NCBI RefSeq assembly: GCF_002093665.1
Contig: NZ_MRWE01000008.1
Coordinates: 62,001-126,000 of the forward strand
DNA length: 64,000 nt
Direction: 5' to 3'
DNA from: Rouxiella badensis
GTDB lineage: Bacteria; Pseudomonadota; Gammaproteobacteria; Enterobacterales; Enterobacteriaceae
Part shown: positions 16,877-25,652 of the stretch, one piece after another
Layout of the letters: every line of letters begins with the position of its first letter
Numbering within the stretch: position 1 is the first letter of the stretch
Position numbers and translations under genes: made by a program
Notes under the pieces: generated by a model
The model's input: the letters and a program-made list of their open reading frames with translations, nothing else
Database searches by the model: none
What the model was told of the DNA's origin: nothing

Positions 16877-17275
16877 TCAAAAAAATTTCATTCCCTGGTA
16901 GGGATTTTGTCGACAGGCTTGCAGGCGGCTTTGCAGGTCACCACAGTGGGCTTCAAGTTTGTGACCGTCAGGATCGAGAAAATAGACGGATTCACCTTCA
17001 CTACGATTTTCTTTCCATTCAACAACGCCAGCCTGGCGCAATTTTAAGATGAAGTCCGTAAAGTCTTGTATGCCAATGGTAAACGCATAATGCGTATAGT
17101 CTCGTTTTGTGTCGACGCTGTCCTTCGACAGGCAAAGCCATAGCTGCCCCAGTGAAAGGTAAGCCCCTTGATCCCACTGCGCATGCGGAATGAATCCGAG
17201 AATCTCGACGTAGAATTGCAGGCTACGGCTGATATCGCTGGCGGCGAGTGTAAGATGGTTAAGATTTTTAAGCAT
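16877..17275 (-). CDS. fosA: Fosfomycin resistance glutathione transferase FosA
   Basis: 132 residues, the usual FosA length, of the vicinal-oxygen-chelate fold. Mn ligands are H7 (LNHLTLA), H62 (YTHYAF) and E108 (KLEAH). The K+/substrate loop NRSEGES is at 90-96, and K88 and R122 occupy conserved fosfomycin-contact positions. The C-terminus NPYQGMKFF matches the family. The enzyme opens the fosfomycin epoxide with glutathione in the cytosol. No mobile-element sequence is adjacent, so it looks like an intrinsic chromosomal copy. Confidence 0.95.
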   Translation of the reverse strand: MLKNLNHLTLAASDISRSLQFYVEILGFIPHAQWDQGAYLSLGQLWLCLSKDSVDTKRDYTHYAFTIGIQDFTDFILKLRQAGVVEWKENRSEGESVYFLDPDGHKLEAHCGDLQSRLQACRQNPYQGMKFF

Positions 17276-17393
17276 TCATTTTTACCAAATTTAAGGACAT
17301 AAATTTTTTCCCACAGCCATTTTGTTCAAGAATTTAAAATAAACTAGAGGTATACAGATTACTTCCCCTTAGCGGCGAGTTTATTTCAATAAA

Positions 17394-17842
17394 GTGATTC
17401 CTATAAAAGAACAGGCGAGGTTCTATCAACTGCCAGAATTTAATGGCCTTGAGATGCTCAAGGCATCCTACCGCGAGCAGTTTTTTTCACGCCACGTGCA
17501 TGAGACATTTTGTATTCTACTGATTGAAAAGGGTGCCCAACGTTTCTACCGCAGCGGAGGAGACCACGTTGCGCCGCAGGGGCATATTGTGTTGGTCAAC
17601 CTTGATGAGGTACACACCGGACAAGCTGAATCCCTGTCGGGCTGGGGATATTGGGCAATTTATCCGCATCCTGATTTGCTGCAAACGTTATCGCGTGATT
17701 TATCGAGTATCAGAGGGGAGATCCCTGGTTCCCTCAGCCGGTTATCTACGATCCCGGTCTCGCCGCTCAGCTTATTTTATATAGCGAAGGTGGGGTGATA
17801 TCTTTCTTTTTGAAAAAACGTGATTTTAATGAGGAATTCAGC
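17394..17842 (+). pseudogene. Truncated AraC-family regulator, cupin half only
   Basis: The GTG at 17394 opens a frame whose first 100 residues match the AraC-family N-terminal arabinose-binding/cupin domain (HVHETFCILLIEKGAQRFYRSGGDHVAPQGHIVLVN). Around 17712-17725 the frame breaks: reading the next frame recovers PWFPQPVIYDPGLAAQLILYSE, the expected continuation. That second frame then runs straight into the DUF1543 gene at 17843. The two helix-turn-helix motifs of the C-terminal half are absent. So a frameshift plus a deletion have destroyed the regulator, and its promoter may now drive the gene downstream. Confidence 0.8.
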
Positions 17843-18346
17843 GTGCATCTTTTTATGTTTTATGTCGGCGGGAATGCCGGAAAATCGAATATTGAAGTCC
17901 ATGACATCCAGTTTGTCCCCGTCGAAAAGCCGGAACATGCCTGGCCTGCACTGCGTGAGGCTTGGTTCGGTGATGCCGATAAAATTCACGTTGATGGCTA
18001 TGCTCGAATTACCTGGGCAGACGGCTACGCGGTCTCGCTGTCTGAGACTCCGCCGGCCGATAATAAGAAACTGTTTTTTGTGAATGCAGGCGCTTACGAC
18101 CCCTCGTCGTTAGCCGAATTGCACGCCTTTGACTTGTTCGTTGCCGAGGATTCCCGTGAGGCGAAGGCCCGAGGCCTCGAGTCGCTGTTGAAGGGTAAAT
18201 TGCACCAGCATAAAGATAATCTTACCGACGTAGATGACTGTATCCTGCTGGACAAAGTCGGCGATCTTTATGTCCATCTGACGCGGAGCAATGCGGGTAA
18301 ACCTTTCAGCCCAGAGTGGCAGGGTTATCAGCCGATCGGAATCTGA
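17843..18346 (+). CDS. DUF1543-domain protein
   Basis: 167 residues from GTG 17843, with GAGGAA seven bases upstream. The protein starts VHLFMFYVGGNAGKSNIEVHDIQFV, the hallmark of DUF1543, and has a second related half (ELHAFDLFVAED, EAKARGLE). Function is unknown across the family; no signal peptide, probably cytosolic. An in-frame ATG at 17795 exists, but its codons belong to the decayed AraC gene. It is flanked by two gene remnants, so the neighbourhood has been rearranged. Confidence 0.85.
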   Translation: MHLFMFYVGGNAGKSNIEVHDIQFVPVEKPEHAWPALREAWFGDADKIHVDGYARITWADGYAVSLSETPPADNKKLFFVNAGAYDPSSLAELHAFDLFVAEDSREAKARGLESLLKGKLHQHKDNLTDVDDCILLDKVGDLYVHLTRSNAGKPFSPEWQGYQPIGI

Positions 18347-18381
18347 CTGGCGTGTCGTCATGAAATAGCAGGCACAGGGAT

Positions 18382-18570
18382 GCGCTGACCGTGCCCATGA
18401 CGCTGTTGCTGCTTATTGCCAGAGCGACTGGGCAAACCCTGGTTGGCAAAAACCCCGCCGTACTCTATCTCTTCTGCCTGTTGCCTCCGGCGGCAAACAT
18501 CATTGTTCTAGAGACCCACTATCTCGGCACCGGGCGTTCCGCGACGGTATTGGGGGGAAGACTGCTGTAA
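18382..18570 (+). pseudogene. C-terminal remnant of an AEC-family transporter
   Basis: An open stretch ending in TAA at 18568-18570 reads DALTVPMTLLLLIARATGQ and later LPPAANIIVLETHYLGTG, the pattern of the last two or three helices of auxin-efflux-carrier (AEC) family permeases. The frame is closed by TGA at 18361, so only about 60 residues remain of a protein normally above 300. It has no ribosome site and is best read as the tail of a deleted gene. Confidence 0.5.
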
Positions 18571-18688
18571 AGCGCACTTTGAGAGGGTATCGGTGTGCCG
18601 GGCATGTGAGGGGATGAAAAAATCTGCAATGTAAATTTGAAGCATAAAATGAATCATTGTGAATTAACGGCCAAATGACCCCTCAAAG

Positions 18689-18730
18689 CAACTCGTAGTG
18701 CCTATATTGAATTTCAGGCACTACGAGTTG
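18689..18730 (-). terminator. 14-bp perfect inverted repeat after the M66 protease gene
   Basis: CAACTCGTAGTGCC (18689-18702) and GGCACTACGAGTTG (18717-18730) are perfect complements around a 14-base AT-rich loop, 12 bp beyond the protease stop. There is no strong U-run on the minus strand. Most likely a terminator or mRNA-stabilising hairpin. Confidence 0.5.
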
Positions 18731-18741
18731 CATAACATCAT

Positions 18742-21537
18742 TTACTTACAAGATAGATGCATGTTTTTGCTTCCTTCTTGACGCCATACACCCCACTCGC
18801 CACTGTTATTCGGCTTTTCACCCCGGGTCCACCAACCATTCAGCCATACTTTGCCGTTATAACTGACTTTAACGCAGGACTTAGTGTAGGTTTTCGCGCT
18901 ATCCCAGGCCGGTATGTTGTTGTTCTCCTGTTTGGCAGGAACAATAATCGTATGTCGCAGAGTACGCGAGACCTTACCTGCAGCGGCCTGCACGCTGACG
19001 TTCAGCGTTTGGATGCGGTCGGTTTTCATGATGCTGAAAGATTGCTCAGTTTTGCCGTTGTTTGCGCCACTTGCTCCGCTTGGCAGTGTCCAAACGTATC
19101 CCGGTTTGCTGGTAGGCTGTGTACCGACATCGATATTCCCGGTGAAGAACACGCTGGAATCTTTATCTTGAGAAGTCATGCGCAGATTCAGGCTGTCCAT
19201 AAATGCCTGGTCCTGATTCACTTGTTCATTCTCTTTCACTGAAACAGTTATCTGGCTGGTGGCTGTTTTACCCTCTTTACTCGTTACGGTGAGCAGGTAG
19301 GTGACTTCACCGCGAGTATTTGCTGGGATTAGGGCTCGTGCTTTAGCGCTTCTCACTTCCCTGACCCACAAACCTGCGTGTTTCTCCTGTAACCAGAAGG
19401 TACCCGCGCCTTTCAGGATGGTCCATTTATATGACACCGCATTCTGGCTAGCACTGGCATCCAGTTCGTAAGCCGTAGACAAGTATTTGGTTGGTGTGAC
19501 GGTAAAATCGTCTCCGGCTACTGCAACTGGCGCTTGAGCTGCGTTTTTTGCAAAAAGATGTCCTACTGTTGCAGCAGGCATTGGGGCAACGCTGGCGGTG
19601 TGAATATCGCTCTGCGCTAACACATTTTGACCAAAATAGTCTGCGTTCAGCAAAGAAAGCTGGTTCTCATATTCATCCTTAAGTGTTTTCTCATCGGTTA
19701 AATAAGTCCAATCCCTATTGTCTACTTTTGCCGTAGGGAAGTACCAGAAAGGCTTACTTTTTAGTTTGAAATAATATTGATATTCCTCATAGTTGTAGAC
19801 GGACCCCAGTTTTTCATTCTTGTTTGTGTCCCAGAGGTAAATTTTATCTACACCGAGTTTTTTCAGCTTCCACTGGGTATACATTTCCTCCATGTTTTTA
19901 GATGGACAGGCAATAATCATGGATTCGGGGTGCTTGCTGCTAGGCACATTGATGTGGAATTTATTCATATGGTTAGATTGTATACGTGTCCCTTCCAGCG
20001 CAAATTTCTCGGATTCACCGTTACGGTAAGCAACCTCGGCCCAACATTGCCCCGCTTTGACAGGCTCTGGCCGATAAATATAACCATAACTGCCCTGTAA
20101 GGCAGGATAAATATAACTTTCCAGCTCATCGCGCGGATCATAAAAGCCCACTAGCGTAGTCACAGGAACCCCAAATACCGATGGTTTGCGGCGCGGGAAG
20201 TCATTCGCTTCAACCATTTTCTTTTGTTTTTCATCCCACTTCAGATAACCAGAAGCAGAGGTTGGCGTAATGACCCCGGTTGACTCCAGCGATTGCTGAA
20301 TGCGTTTTTGGGTATAGCCGGTGTGGAGGGTATAGCGAGAAAGTGGAGAACTGGCTACACCGCCGCCCATCGTGTCACTGTTGAAACGATAAATTCCTTT
20401 AAAAGGTGGAGTGGTATGGCCTTCTACAACCGCATCTCCGCTCCTATCCCAGAAAAAATTAGCAATAAAACGGTTTTGATTTTCGTCCCATCCCCAACCT
20501 GAGTTCTGATTGTGAGTGGCGTACTTCCCGCCCCCCGGATAGTGCCCCATTCCATAACCATGGCCGACTTCGTGACTAAACTCATTGCCGTCCGTGTCGT
20601 ACACTGTGGCCATGCCATTACCGCCGCTAAATCCGTGCTGTAGCTTGCCGTTACGGTATTGTCCCCAGGATTGATGAACAGCGACCTGATGAAAAAGGGC
20701 GGCTTGCCACTGGCGTTCGCCCTGAGAAGAGTTAATACCAAAATTGGCATTATTAATACCCATGGAGATAACACCTTTAGCAATATTTTCCCGCATATCA
20801 CCATCGTAACCACTGCCTATATCCTCACTTTGTGAGGTATATTTTTTCCCGGTGGATAAAACGACTTCTTTTAAGTGAAGTGGTGAGTAGTTGCCAACAA
20901 TTAATTGCGAAACCGGTATTTTCTGGAAATAATCACGCGCCATTTTCTCCGATTCTTTTTCTAATGCATTATCTTTCAGCGGTCCAGGAGCCGTTAGCAT
21001 ACCGATACGGATGTTTTGTAAAACAACCTGCGTTTCACCCCCGATATCGATTTTTTTTAGCCTGCTCTCACGTCCATTATCAGCAGAAAACTCCAGAGAT
21101 AAACCCGGCTGGACCCAGTCGGCAGGCAGTCTCTGACTCCACGCTTCATCACTGTAAACTACGTCCGGCTTCTTGCTGTCAGCAGGGCGGTCAGATTTTG
21201 CTAACCGATCCGGGTCGTTCATCACTAGGCTACCCAGTAAGGCACCACTTTTGTCATACGCACGCAGGGTAATTCTCTTCATATTTTGTTGCTGCGGAAT
21301 AAACATCACCAATGTGTCACGCGTGCTCGTGAGTCTTGGCATTTCTTGTTCACTGTTGCCACTCGCATCAATAGTATGGGTTTGGGCGAATTTCACACTA
21401 CCAGAAAGCGCCCCTTCAACGTTGTTTTTTAAAGCGTTTTTATCAAGAAAGACATTAATGCTGGCCTGTGCTTGGTTAAAGACGATTACTGGGACAGAGG
21501 CGAGAGCAATCGCTATAGCTAGGTGGTTTAGTTTCAT
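18742..21537 (-). CDS. StcE/TagA-like secreted zinc metalloprotease (peptidase M66) with chitin-binding module
   Basis: 931 residues from ATG 21537, chosen because it begins a clean signal peptide (MKLNHLAIAIALASVPVIVF, cleavage near QAQA/S); a TTG 33 bp upstream is also in frame. The zinc site HEVGHGYGMGH (HExxHxxGxxH, about 322-332) followed by YPGGG matches M66 peptidases: StcE of enterohaemorrhagic E. coli and TagA of Vibrio cholerae, which cleave mucin-type glycoproteins after type II secretion. The middle (about 680-790) has a PKD/Ig-like domain (VAVAGDDFTVTPTKYLSTAYELDAS). The last 55 residues (IPAWDSAKTYTKSCVKVSYNGK) form a ChtBD3/CBM5-12 chitin-binding module. Codons are AT-richer than in neighbouring genes, suggesting acquisition. 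Host-mucin or insect/fungal chitin targeting is inference. Confidence 0.92.
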   Translation of the reverse strand: MKLNHLAIAIALASVPVIVFNQAQASINVFLDKNALKNNVEGALSGSVKFAQTHTIDASGNSEQEMPRLTSTRDTLVMFIPQQQNMKRITLRAYDKSGALLGSLVMNDPDRLAKSDRPADSKKPDVVYSDEAWSQRLPADWVQPGLSLEFSADNGRESRLKKIDIGGETQVVLQNIRIGMLTAPGPLKDNALEKESEKMARDYFQKIPVSQLIVGNYSPLHLKEVVLSTGKKYTSQSEDIGSGYDGDMRENIAKGVISMGINNANFGINSSQGERQWQAALFHQVAVHQSWGQYRNGKLQHGFSGGNGMATVYDTDGNEFSHEVGHGYGMGHYPGGGKYATHNQNSGWGWDENQNRFIANFFWDRSGDAVVEGHTTPPFKGIYRFNSDTMGGGVASSPLSRYTLHTGYTQKRIQQSLESTGVITPTSASGYLKWDEKQKKMVEANDFPRRKPSVFGVPVTTLVGFYDPRDELESYIYPALQGSYGYIYRPEPVKAGQCWAEVAYRNGESEKFALEGTRIQSNHMNKFHINVPSSKHPESMIIACPSKNMEEMYTQWKLKKLGVDKIYLWDTNKNEKLGSVYNYEEYQYYFKLKSKPFWYFPTAKVDNRDWTYLTDEKTLKDEYENQLSLLNADYFGQNVLAQSDIHTASVAPMPAATVGHLFAKNAAQAPVAVAGDDFTVTPTKYLSTAYELDASASQNAVSYKWTILKGAGTFWLQEKHAGLWVREVRSAKARALIPANTRGEVTYLLTVTSKEGKTATSQITVSVKENEQVNQDQAFMDSLNLRMTSQDKDSSVFFTGNIDVGTQPTSKPGYVWTLPSGASGANNGKTEQSFSIMKTDRIQTLNVSVQAAAGKVSRTLRHTIIVPAKQENNNIPAWDSAKTYTKSCVKVSYNGKVWLNGWWTRGEKPNNSGEWGVWRQEGSKNMHLSCK

Positions 21538-21881
21538 GTCAAATGTCTTTGTATTATTAAGGTTCTGCAATCGTAACCATTTGTTTCCTTTTGTAACATT
21601 GAGTTTTTCTGCTTTAAGATAAGATATATAAACTCACTGAATGGAATTCACGACTACTGGGTCGGAATCAACCTTGCTGATATAGAGAAAATACTTTTTC
21701 TTCCAGAGAAATAAGGGGAAATCGCTAAAATCGAGGGGTTCAGCGGATAACAACGCCTTCAACGGAGAGTCGGTTTTCAGGTCAATGGCGCTTATGATTG
21801 TGGCGATGATGAGGAAAGTGGGCGACTCACGGTGCTAATCGAGTTGCTAGTTGAGCTTGCTTCAGGGAATGCTGTGCACAT
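21538..21881. other. Gene-free stretch between protease and cupin genes
   Basis: About 340 bp, AT-rich near the protease end. It should hold the protease promoter (minus strand), but no single convincing -35/-10 pair stands out. The plus strand from 21700 has short open frames without ribosome sites. No repeat or RNA gene recognised. Confidence 0.5.
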
Positions 21882-21909
21882 AAAAAATCCGGGAAGACGC
21901 TCCCGGATT
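21882..21909 (-). terminator. Rho-independent terminator of the cupin gene
   Basis: AATCCGGGA (21886-21894) and TCCCGGATT (21901-21909) form a 9-bp stem with a 6-base loop; on the minus strand it is followed by six T residues. It begins 25 bp after the cupin stop codon. Confidence 0.93.
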
Positions 21910-21934
21910 ATCATGACCTCTGCGGGTCGATTGA

Positions 21935-22360
21935 TTACTGTTGTGCAGCAATCACGTCCACGATGACCAACGGTTCTTTACCGCTGTTGGTCAGGCCGTG
22001 TGACTCGCCCTTGCGCACGATGGTAATATCGCCCGCTTTAACCGGATAATCGTTGCCGTCGGTGTCTTTAAAAGTGCCGGTGCCGGAGACGATGATATAG
22101 GCATCTTCATTGTCTTTATGCTTGTGATAGCCAATCGAGTCGCCGGGCTTGATGGTCAACCAGCTCAGTTCTTTAATAGCCTGATCGGGTTTTGCTTTAT
22201 CACGAGTAAACGCAAAGGCAGCATCAACAGTGCCTTTACCGCCGCCCAATGCTTTCTTCTCCACTTTTTGCTGCTGTTCTTTGGTAATAACCTGCGCATT
22301 TGCCCAGGAGGCAGGTAATAAAGCAGCCATACACAGCAATGCAGTCGTTAATTTACGCAT
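21935..22360 (-). CDS. Periplasmic single-domain cupin protein
   Basis: 141 residues from ATG 22360. The N-terminal signal peptide is MRKLTTALLCMAALLPASWA with cleavage near ANA/QV. A single cupin_2 barrel follows: GDSIGYHKHKDNEDAYIIVSG (motif 1, with two His, Glu/Asp) and the motif 2 part GDITIVRKGESHGL. The putative metal ligands are present, so it may bind a divalent metal; catalytic role unknown. The frame is open to 22402, but the added residues lack a signal-like character. Monocistronic, with its own terminator. Confidence 0.85.
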   Translation of the reverse strand: MRKLTTALLCMAALLPASWANAQVITKEQQQKVEKKALGGGKGTVDAAFAFTRDKAKPDQAIKELSWLTIKPGDSIGYHKHKDNEDAYIIVSGTGTFKDTDGNDYPVKAGDITIVRKGESHGLTNSGKEPLVIVDVIAAQQ

Positions 22361-22485
22361 AAATTTCACCCCGTTATTTTTCAATCCATTGTCGCAGGCC
22401 ATTATTTAAGATAATAATTATAGCCCGAATTTTTCGCAGTTCTTTATGCCAGAAAAAGGACGTTTCTTCATTATCAAAAAGTGAT

Positions 22486-22522
22486 AAAAAAATCCCGTAC
22501 GGAATTTACCACGTACGGGATT
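22486..22522 (-). terminator. Rho-independent terminator of the glutamate dehydrogenase gene
   Basis: 11-bp perfect stem AATCCCGTACG / CGTACGGGATT (22491-22501, 22512-22522) with a 10-base loop. The minus-strand side is followed by a run of seven T residues. It starts 26 bp past the gene's stop. Confidence 0.95.
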
Positions 22523-22548
22523 AATAAAATGATGAAGTCTAGGGTGAA

Positions 22549-23823
22549 TTAACCTGGATAAATACCCCGGTCCTTACGTGCCATGAGAATGCGTTCGCAG
22601 GCCACGATATAGGCTGCGGTTCTCAGTGAACAGGATTTGTCTCTGGCTTTTTCCCAAACATGTACCATCGCGTCAGTCATGATTTTGTCCATCCGCGCGT
22701 TGATCTCTTCTTCGCTCCAGAAGAAGCTCGCCATATCCTGAACCCATTCGAAGTAGCTGACCGTTACCCCGCCTGCGTTACAGACGACGTCAGGCACGAT
22801 AATGACGCCGCGCTCTGAAAGAATATCGTCCGCCTCAGGGAAGGTTGGGCCGTTTGCGCCTTCAAGCACCAGTTTGCACGAAAGCAGTTTGGCGCGTTCG
22901 AGGGTGATTTGCCCTTCGAGTGCGGCAGGAATCAAGATATCCATTGGCGTCGTCCAGAAGGCTTCGCTGTCGATTTCCTGTGCGCCTGGGAAGCCTGCAA
23001 TCTGCTTGTGCTGAATCTGCCACTCACTTAATGCCGCCATATCAATACCCTGATCGTTAAACAGGGTCGCCGTATGGTCTTGGATAGCCACAATACGGGC
23101 GCCAATTTCGGCGAAAAGGCGTGCGGCTTCGCTGCCTACGTTACCGAAGCCCTGCACCGCAACGCGGGCACCTTCGGTCTCGATGCCAGCACGGCGCGCG
23201 ACTTCACGTCCGGTCACAAAGACGCCACGGCCGGTGGCTTTTTCACGTCCCAGTGAGCCGCCAAGATGGATGGGTTTACCGGTCACGACGCCGGTAATTG
23301 TGGTGCCGTGATTCATGGAGTAGGTGTCCATAATCCAGGCCATAACCTTGCCGTTAGTGCCGACGTCGGGAGCCGGAATATCTTTCTGTGGCCCGATAAT
23401 AATGCCGATTTCACTGGTGTAGCGGCGGGTGAGTCGCTCAAGTTCACCGTCTGACAGCGCGAAAGGATCGACACGAATACCGCCTTTAGCGCCGCCGTAA
23501 GGGAGGTTGACGGCCGCACACTTGATGGTCATCCAGGCGGAAAGGGCCATCACTTCATTGAGATCAACGTCCGGATGATAACGAATGCCGCCTTTACCCG
23601 GTCCGCGTGACAGGTTGTGCTGCACGCGATAACCCTCGAAATGGCGGATAGAACCGTCGTCCATTTGCAAAGGGATATCAACAATCAGTGCGCGTTTTGG
23701 ATGACGCAGGGTGTCAATCCAGCGAGACAGGTCACCGAGGTAAGGGGCGACGCGATCGATTTGACGCAGGTAGGTAGTCCAGGGAGATGTACTGCTTTCT
23801 GACGCGTAGGATAACTTTTCCAT
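22549..23823 (-). CDS. Glu/Leu/Phe/Val dehydrogenase (catabolic-type glutamate dehydrogenase)
   Basis: 424 residues, the length of hexameric RocG/GudB-type enzymes, shorter than the 447-residue NADP enzyme GdhA of E. coli. The N-terminal domain holds [11 protein letters not shown] (about 75-84) and the catalytic signature PYGGAKGG (108-115, Lys113), with Asp153 as the general acid/base. The Rossmann motif GFGNVG is at 225-230 and the second strand ends IQDH, where an acidic residue favours NAD over NADP. It interconverts glutamate with 2-oxoglutarate and ammonia. Own terminator; upstream is a 379-bp region shared with a divergent amino acid permease, suggesting joint use in amino acid catabolism (inference). 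Confidence 0.92.
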   Translation of the reverse strand: MEKLSYASESSTSPWTTYLRQIDRVAPYLGDLSRWIDTLRHPKRALIVDIPLQMDDGSIRHFEGYRVQHNLSRGPGKGGIRYHPDVDLNEVMALSAWMTIKCAAVNLPYGGAKGGIRVDPFALSDGELERLTRRYTSEIGIIIGPQKDIPAPDVGTNGKVMAWIMDTYSMNHGTTITGVVTGKPIHLGGSLGREKATGRGVFVTGREVARRAGIETEGARVAVQGFGNVGSEAARLFAEIGARIVAIQDHTATLFNDQGIDMAALSEWQIQHKQIAGFPGAQEIDSEAFWTTPMDILIPAALEGQITLERAKLLSCKLVLEGANGPTFPEADDILSERGVIIVPDVVCNAGGVTVSYFEWVQDMASFFWSEEEINARMDKIMTDAMVHVWEKARDKSCSLRTAAYIVACERILMARKDRGIYPG

Positions 23824-24202
23824 AAAAAGCCTTTTTAAATAAAGTCATTTATTTTGTGAAGCTGTGGAAGAGAAGTGCAATTAACTGTGCGAAAGTGATT
23901 TTATCAGCTTTTAGAAAACTGTCTTTATTTGCGACAGAGGAAAAAGGTCTTTTTAGGCCCAAAACCTATTCATTAAATGAATAATTATACATAGTAGATA
24001 GCCCTATAGAGATGCTTGTTTATGCATTTATTATTCAATTTTGTGCATAAAAAAGTTTTTTCCCTCAATTATCAGAACTTTGAAATGGGTCAAAAAGTGA
24101 ATGGAAGGCTGTTTTTGTGTGTTGACTTTGTTAAAGTCCAAGGTCAGCATGCTTCCCTCAACCCGCCGCTCCATGGCTTTTCTGCAAGGGAAAGGAATTG
24201 CA
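23824..24202. promoter_or_regulatory. Divergent promoter region, glutamate dehydrogenase / permease
   Basis: 379 bp, AT-rich, no gene. It must contain promoters for both flanking genes. A small dyad GACTTT-GTT-AAAGTC (24124-24138) lies about 70 bp before the permease start and overlaps a TTGACT -35-like hexamer. No operator family could be assigned. Confidence 0.4.
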
Positions 24203-25651
24203 ATGACCCAAAAAAACACGGAACGGCAGGTTACCCCTGCCGATGAGCTTGATGCTCCTCAAGAACTTCAGCGTGGCTTGAGCGAGCGCCACATTCAAAT
24301 GATCGCCCTCGGCGGTGCTATTGGTACCGGCCTTTTTATGGGCGCTGGCAAGAATATCGCCGTTTCCGGCACCTCGATTCTCATTATTTACATGCTGGTT
24401 GGCTTCTTCATGTACATGGTGATGCGGGCGATGGGGGAGGTCTTGCTCTCGAAGCTTGATTATCGTTCTTTCGCAGATTTTGTAGCAGATTATCTCGGCC
24501 CAAAGGCGAGCTTTTTTCTCGGCTGGTCGTACTGGCTGAGCTGGGTAGTCACCTGCATCGCCGACGTAGTGGTCTGTGGTGGCTACATGCAGTACTGGTT
24601 CCCACACATGTCTGCTTGGATCCCGGCGCTGTTTACGCTCGGCGTACTGTGTTTGTTCAACCTACTGTCGGTAAAAATGTTCGGTGAAGCCGAGTTCTGG
24701 TTTGCGCTTATCAAAGTCGTGACCATTATTGCGCTGATCCTGACCGGTGGCTGGATGGTGGCAACCGGTTGGACCTCGCCGGACGGCGTCCGCGCTTCCG
24801 TGCACAACCTGACTGACCCTGCGGTGTTTATGCCCCACGGCATAGCCGGATTCCTGGCCGGTTTCCAAATCGCTATTTTCTCTTATACCGGTATTGAGCT
24901 GCTCGGTACGATGACCGCTGAGACCAAGAATCCTGAGAAAATCCTGCCAAGAGCGGTCAACGCGCTGCCGCTGCGTATCATCATTTTTTATATGCTGTCG
25001 ATGACGGTGATTATCGCCGTGACCTCATGGGCGGCCATTTCTCCAGATGTCAGCCCGTTTGTGCTGCTGTTTGATAAAGCCGGTCTGCCGGCCGCCGCCG
25101 CCATTATCAACTTTGTCGCACTCACCTCGGCAATGTCCTCGGCCAACAGTGGTGTCTATTCAAGCACTCGCATGCTGTATGGCCTGTCGGTTGAGAAACA
25201 TGCCCACTGGCAGTTCCGTATTCTTTCCAGAACAACGTCAATTCCGGTGCGCAGCCTGTTCTTTTCTTGTTTCTGCATGCTGAGCGGTACCTTACTGCTG
25301 TTCCTGGTGCCCAATGTTATGACCCTGTTCACCATCGTCTCTACGTTGGCCGCGATCCTGGTGATTTACAGCTGGGCAATGATTCTGGTGGCCTATCTGG
25401 TCTATCGTAAAAAACGTCCAGATTTACACGTAAAATCAACGTTTAAAATGCCAGCGGGTGTTCCAATGACCTGGCTTACGCTGTTGTTCTTTGCCTTTAC
25501 TATTTTCATTATGCTGTTCGATCCGGACACGCTGGCCGCACTGTGCGTTTCACCGCTGTGGTTTGTGATGCTGTTTGTTTTCTGGAAAATGAAAGAGAAA
25601 AAGGCTCAGCACAAGAAGTCAGCCACTCAGCCAGCCAATATGGGGGCATAG
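24203..25651 (+). CDS. CycA-like amino acid permease (APC family)
   Basis: 482 residues from ATG 24203, which has AAAGGAA upstream. Twelve TM helices in the amino-acid/polyamine/organocation pattern; it closely parallels E. coli CycA: RHIQMIALGGAIGTGLFMG in TM1, MRAMGEVLLS, VKMFGEAEFWFALIKVV, FQIAIFSYTGIELLGT in TM6 and SANSGVYSSTRMLYGL in TM8. CycA imports D-alanine, D-serine and glycine with protons; here the range may differ since this is a divergent relative. The gene ends one base before the end of a convergent LysR gene and is divergent from the glutamate dehydrogenase gene. Confidence 0.9.
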   Translation: MTQKNTERQVTPADELDAPQELQRGLSERHIQMIALGGAIGTGLFMGAGKNIAVSGTSILIIYMLVGFFMYMVMRAMGEVLLSKLDYRSFADFVADYLGPKASFFLGWSYWLSWVVTCIADVVVCGGYMQYWFPHMSAWIPALFTLGVLCLFNLLSVKMFGEAEFWFALIKVVTIIALILTGGWMVATGWTSPDGVRASVHNLTDPAVFMPHGIAGFLAGFQIAIFSYTGIELLGTMTAETKNPEKILPRAVNALPLRIIIFYMLSMTVIIAVTSWAAISPDVSPFVLLFDKAGLPAAAAIINFVALTSAMSSANSGVYSSTRMLYGLSVEKHAHWQFRILSRTTSIPVRSLFFSCFCMLSGTLLLFLVPNVMTLFTIVSTLAAILVIYSWAMILVAYLVYRKKRPDLHVKSTFKMPAGVPMTWLTLLFFAFTIFIMLFDPDTLAALCVSPLWFVMLFVFWKMKEKKAQHKKSATQPANMGA

Positions 25652-25652
25652 C

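Noticed and set aside
24124..24138. GACTTT-GTT-AAAGTC dyad
   Set aside because: Short arms and no regulator of matching type next to it; reported only as part of the promoter region.
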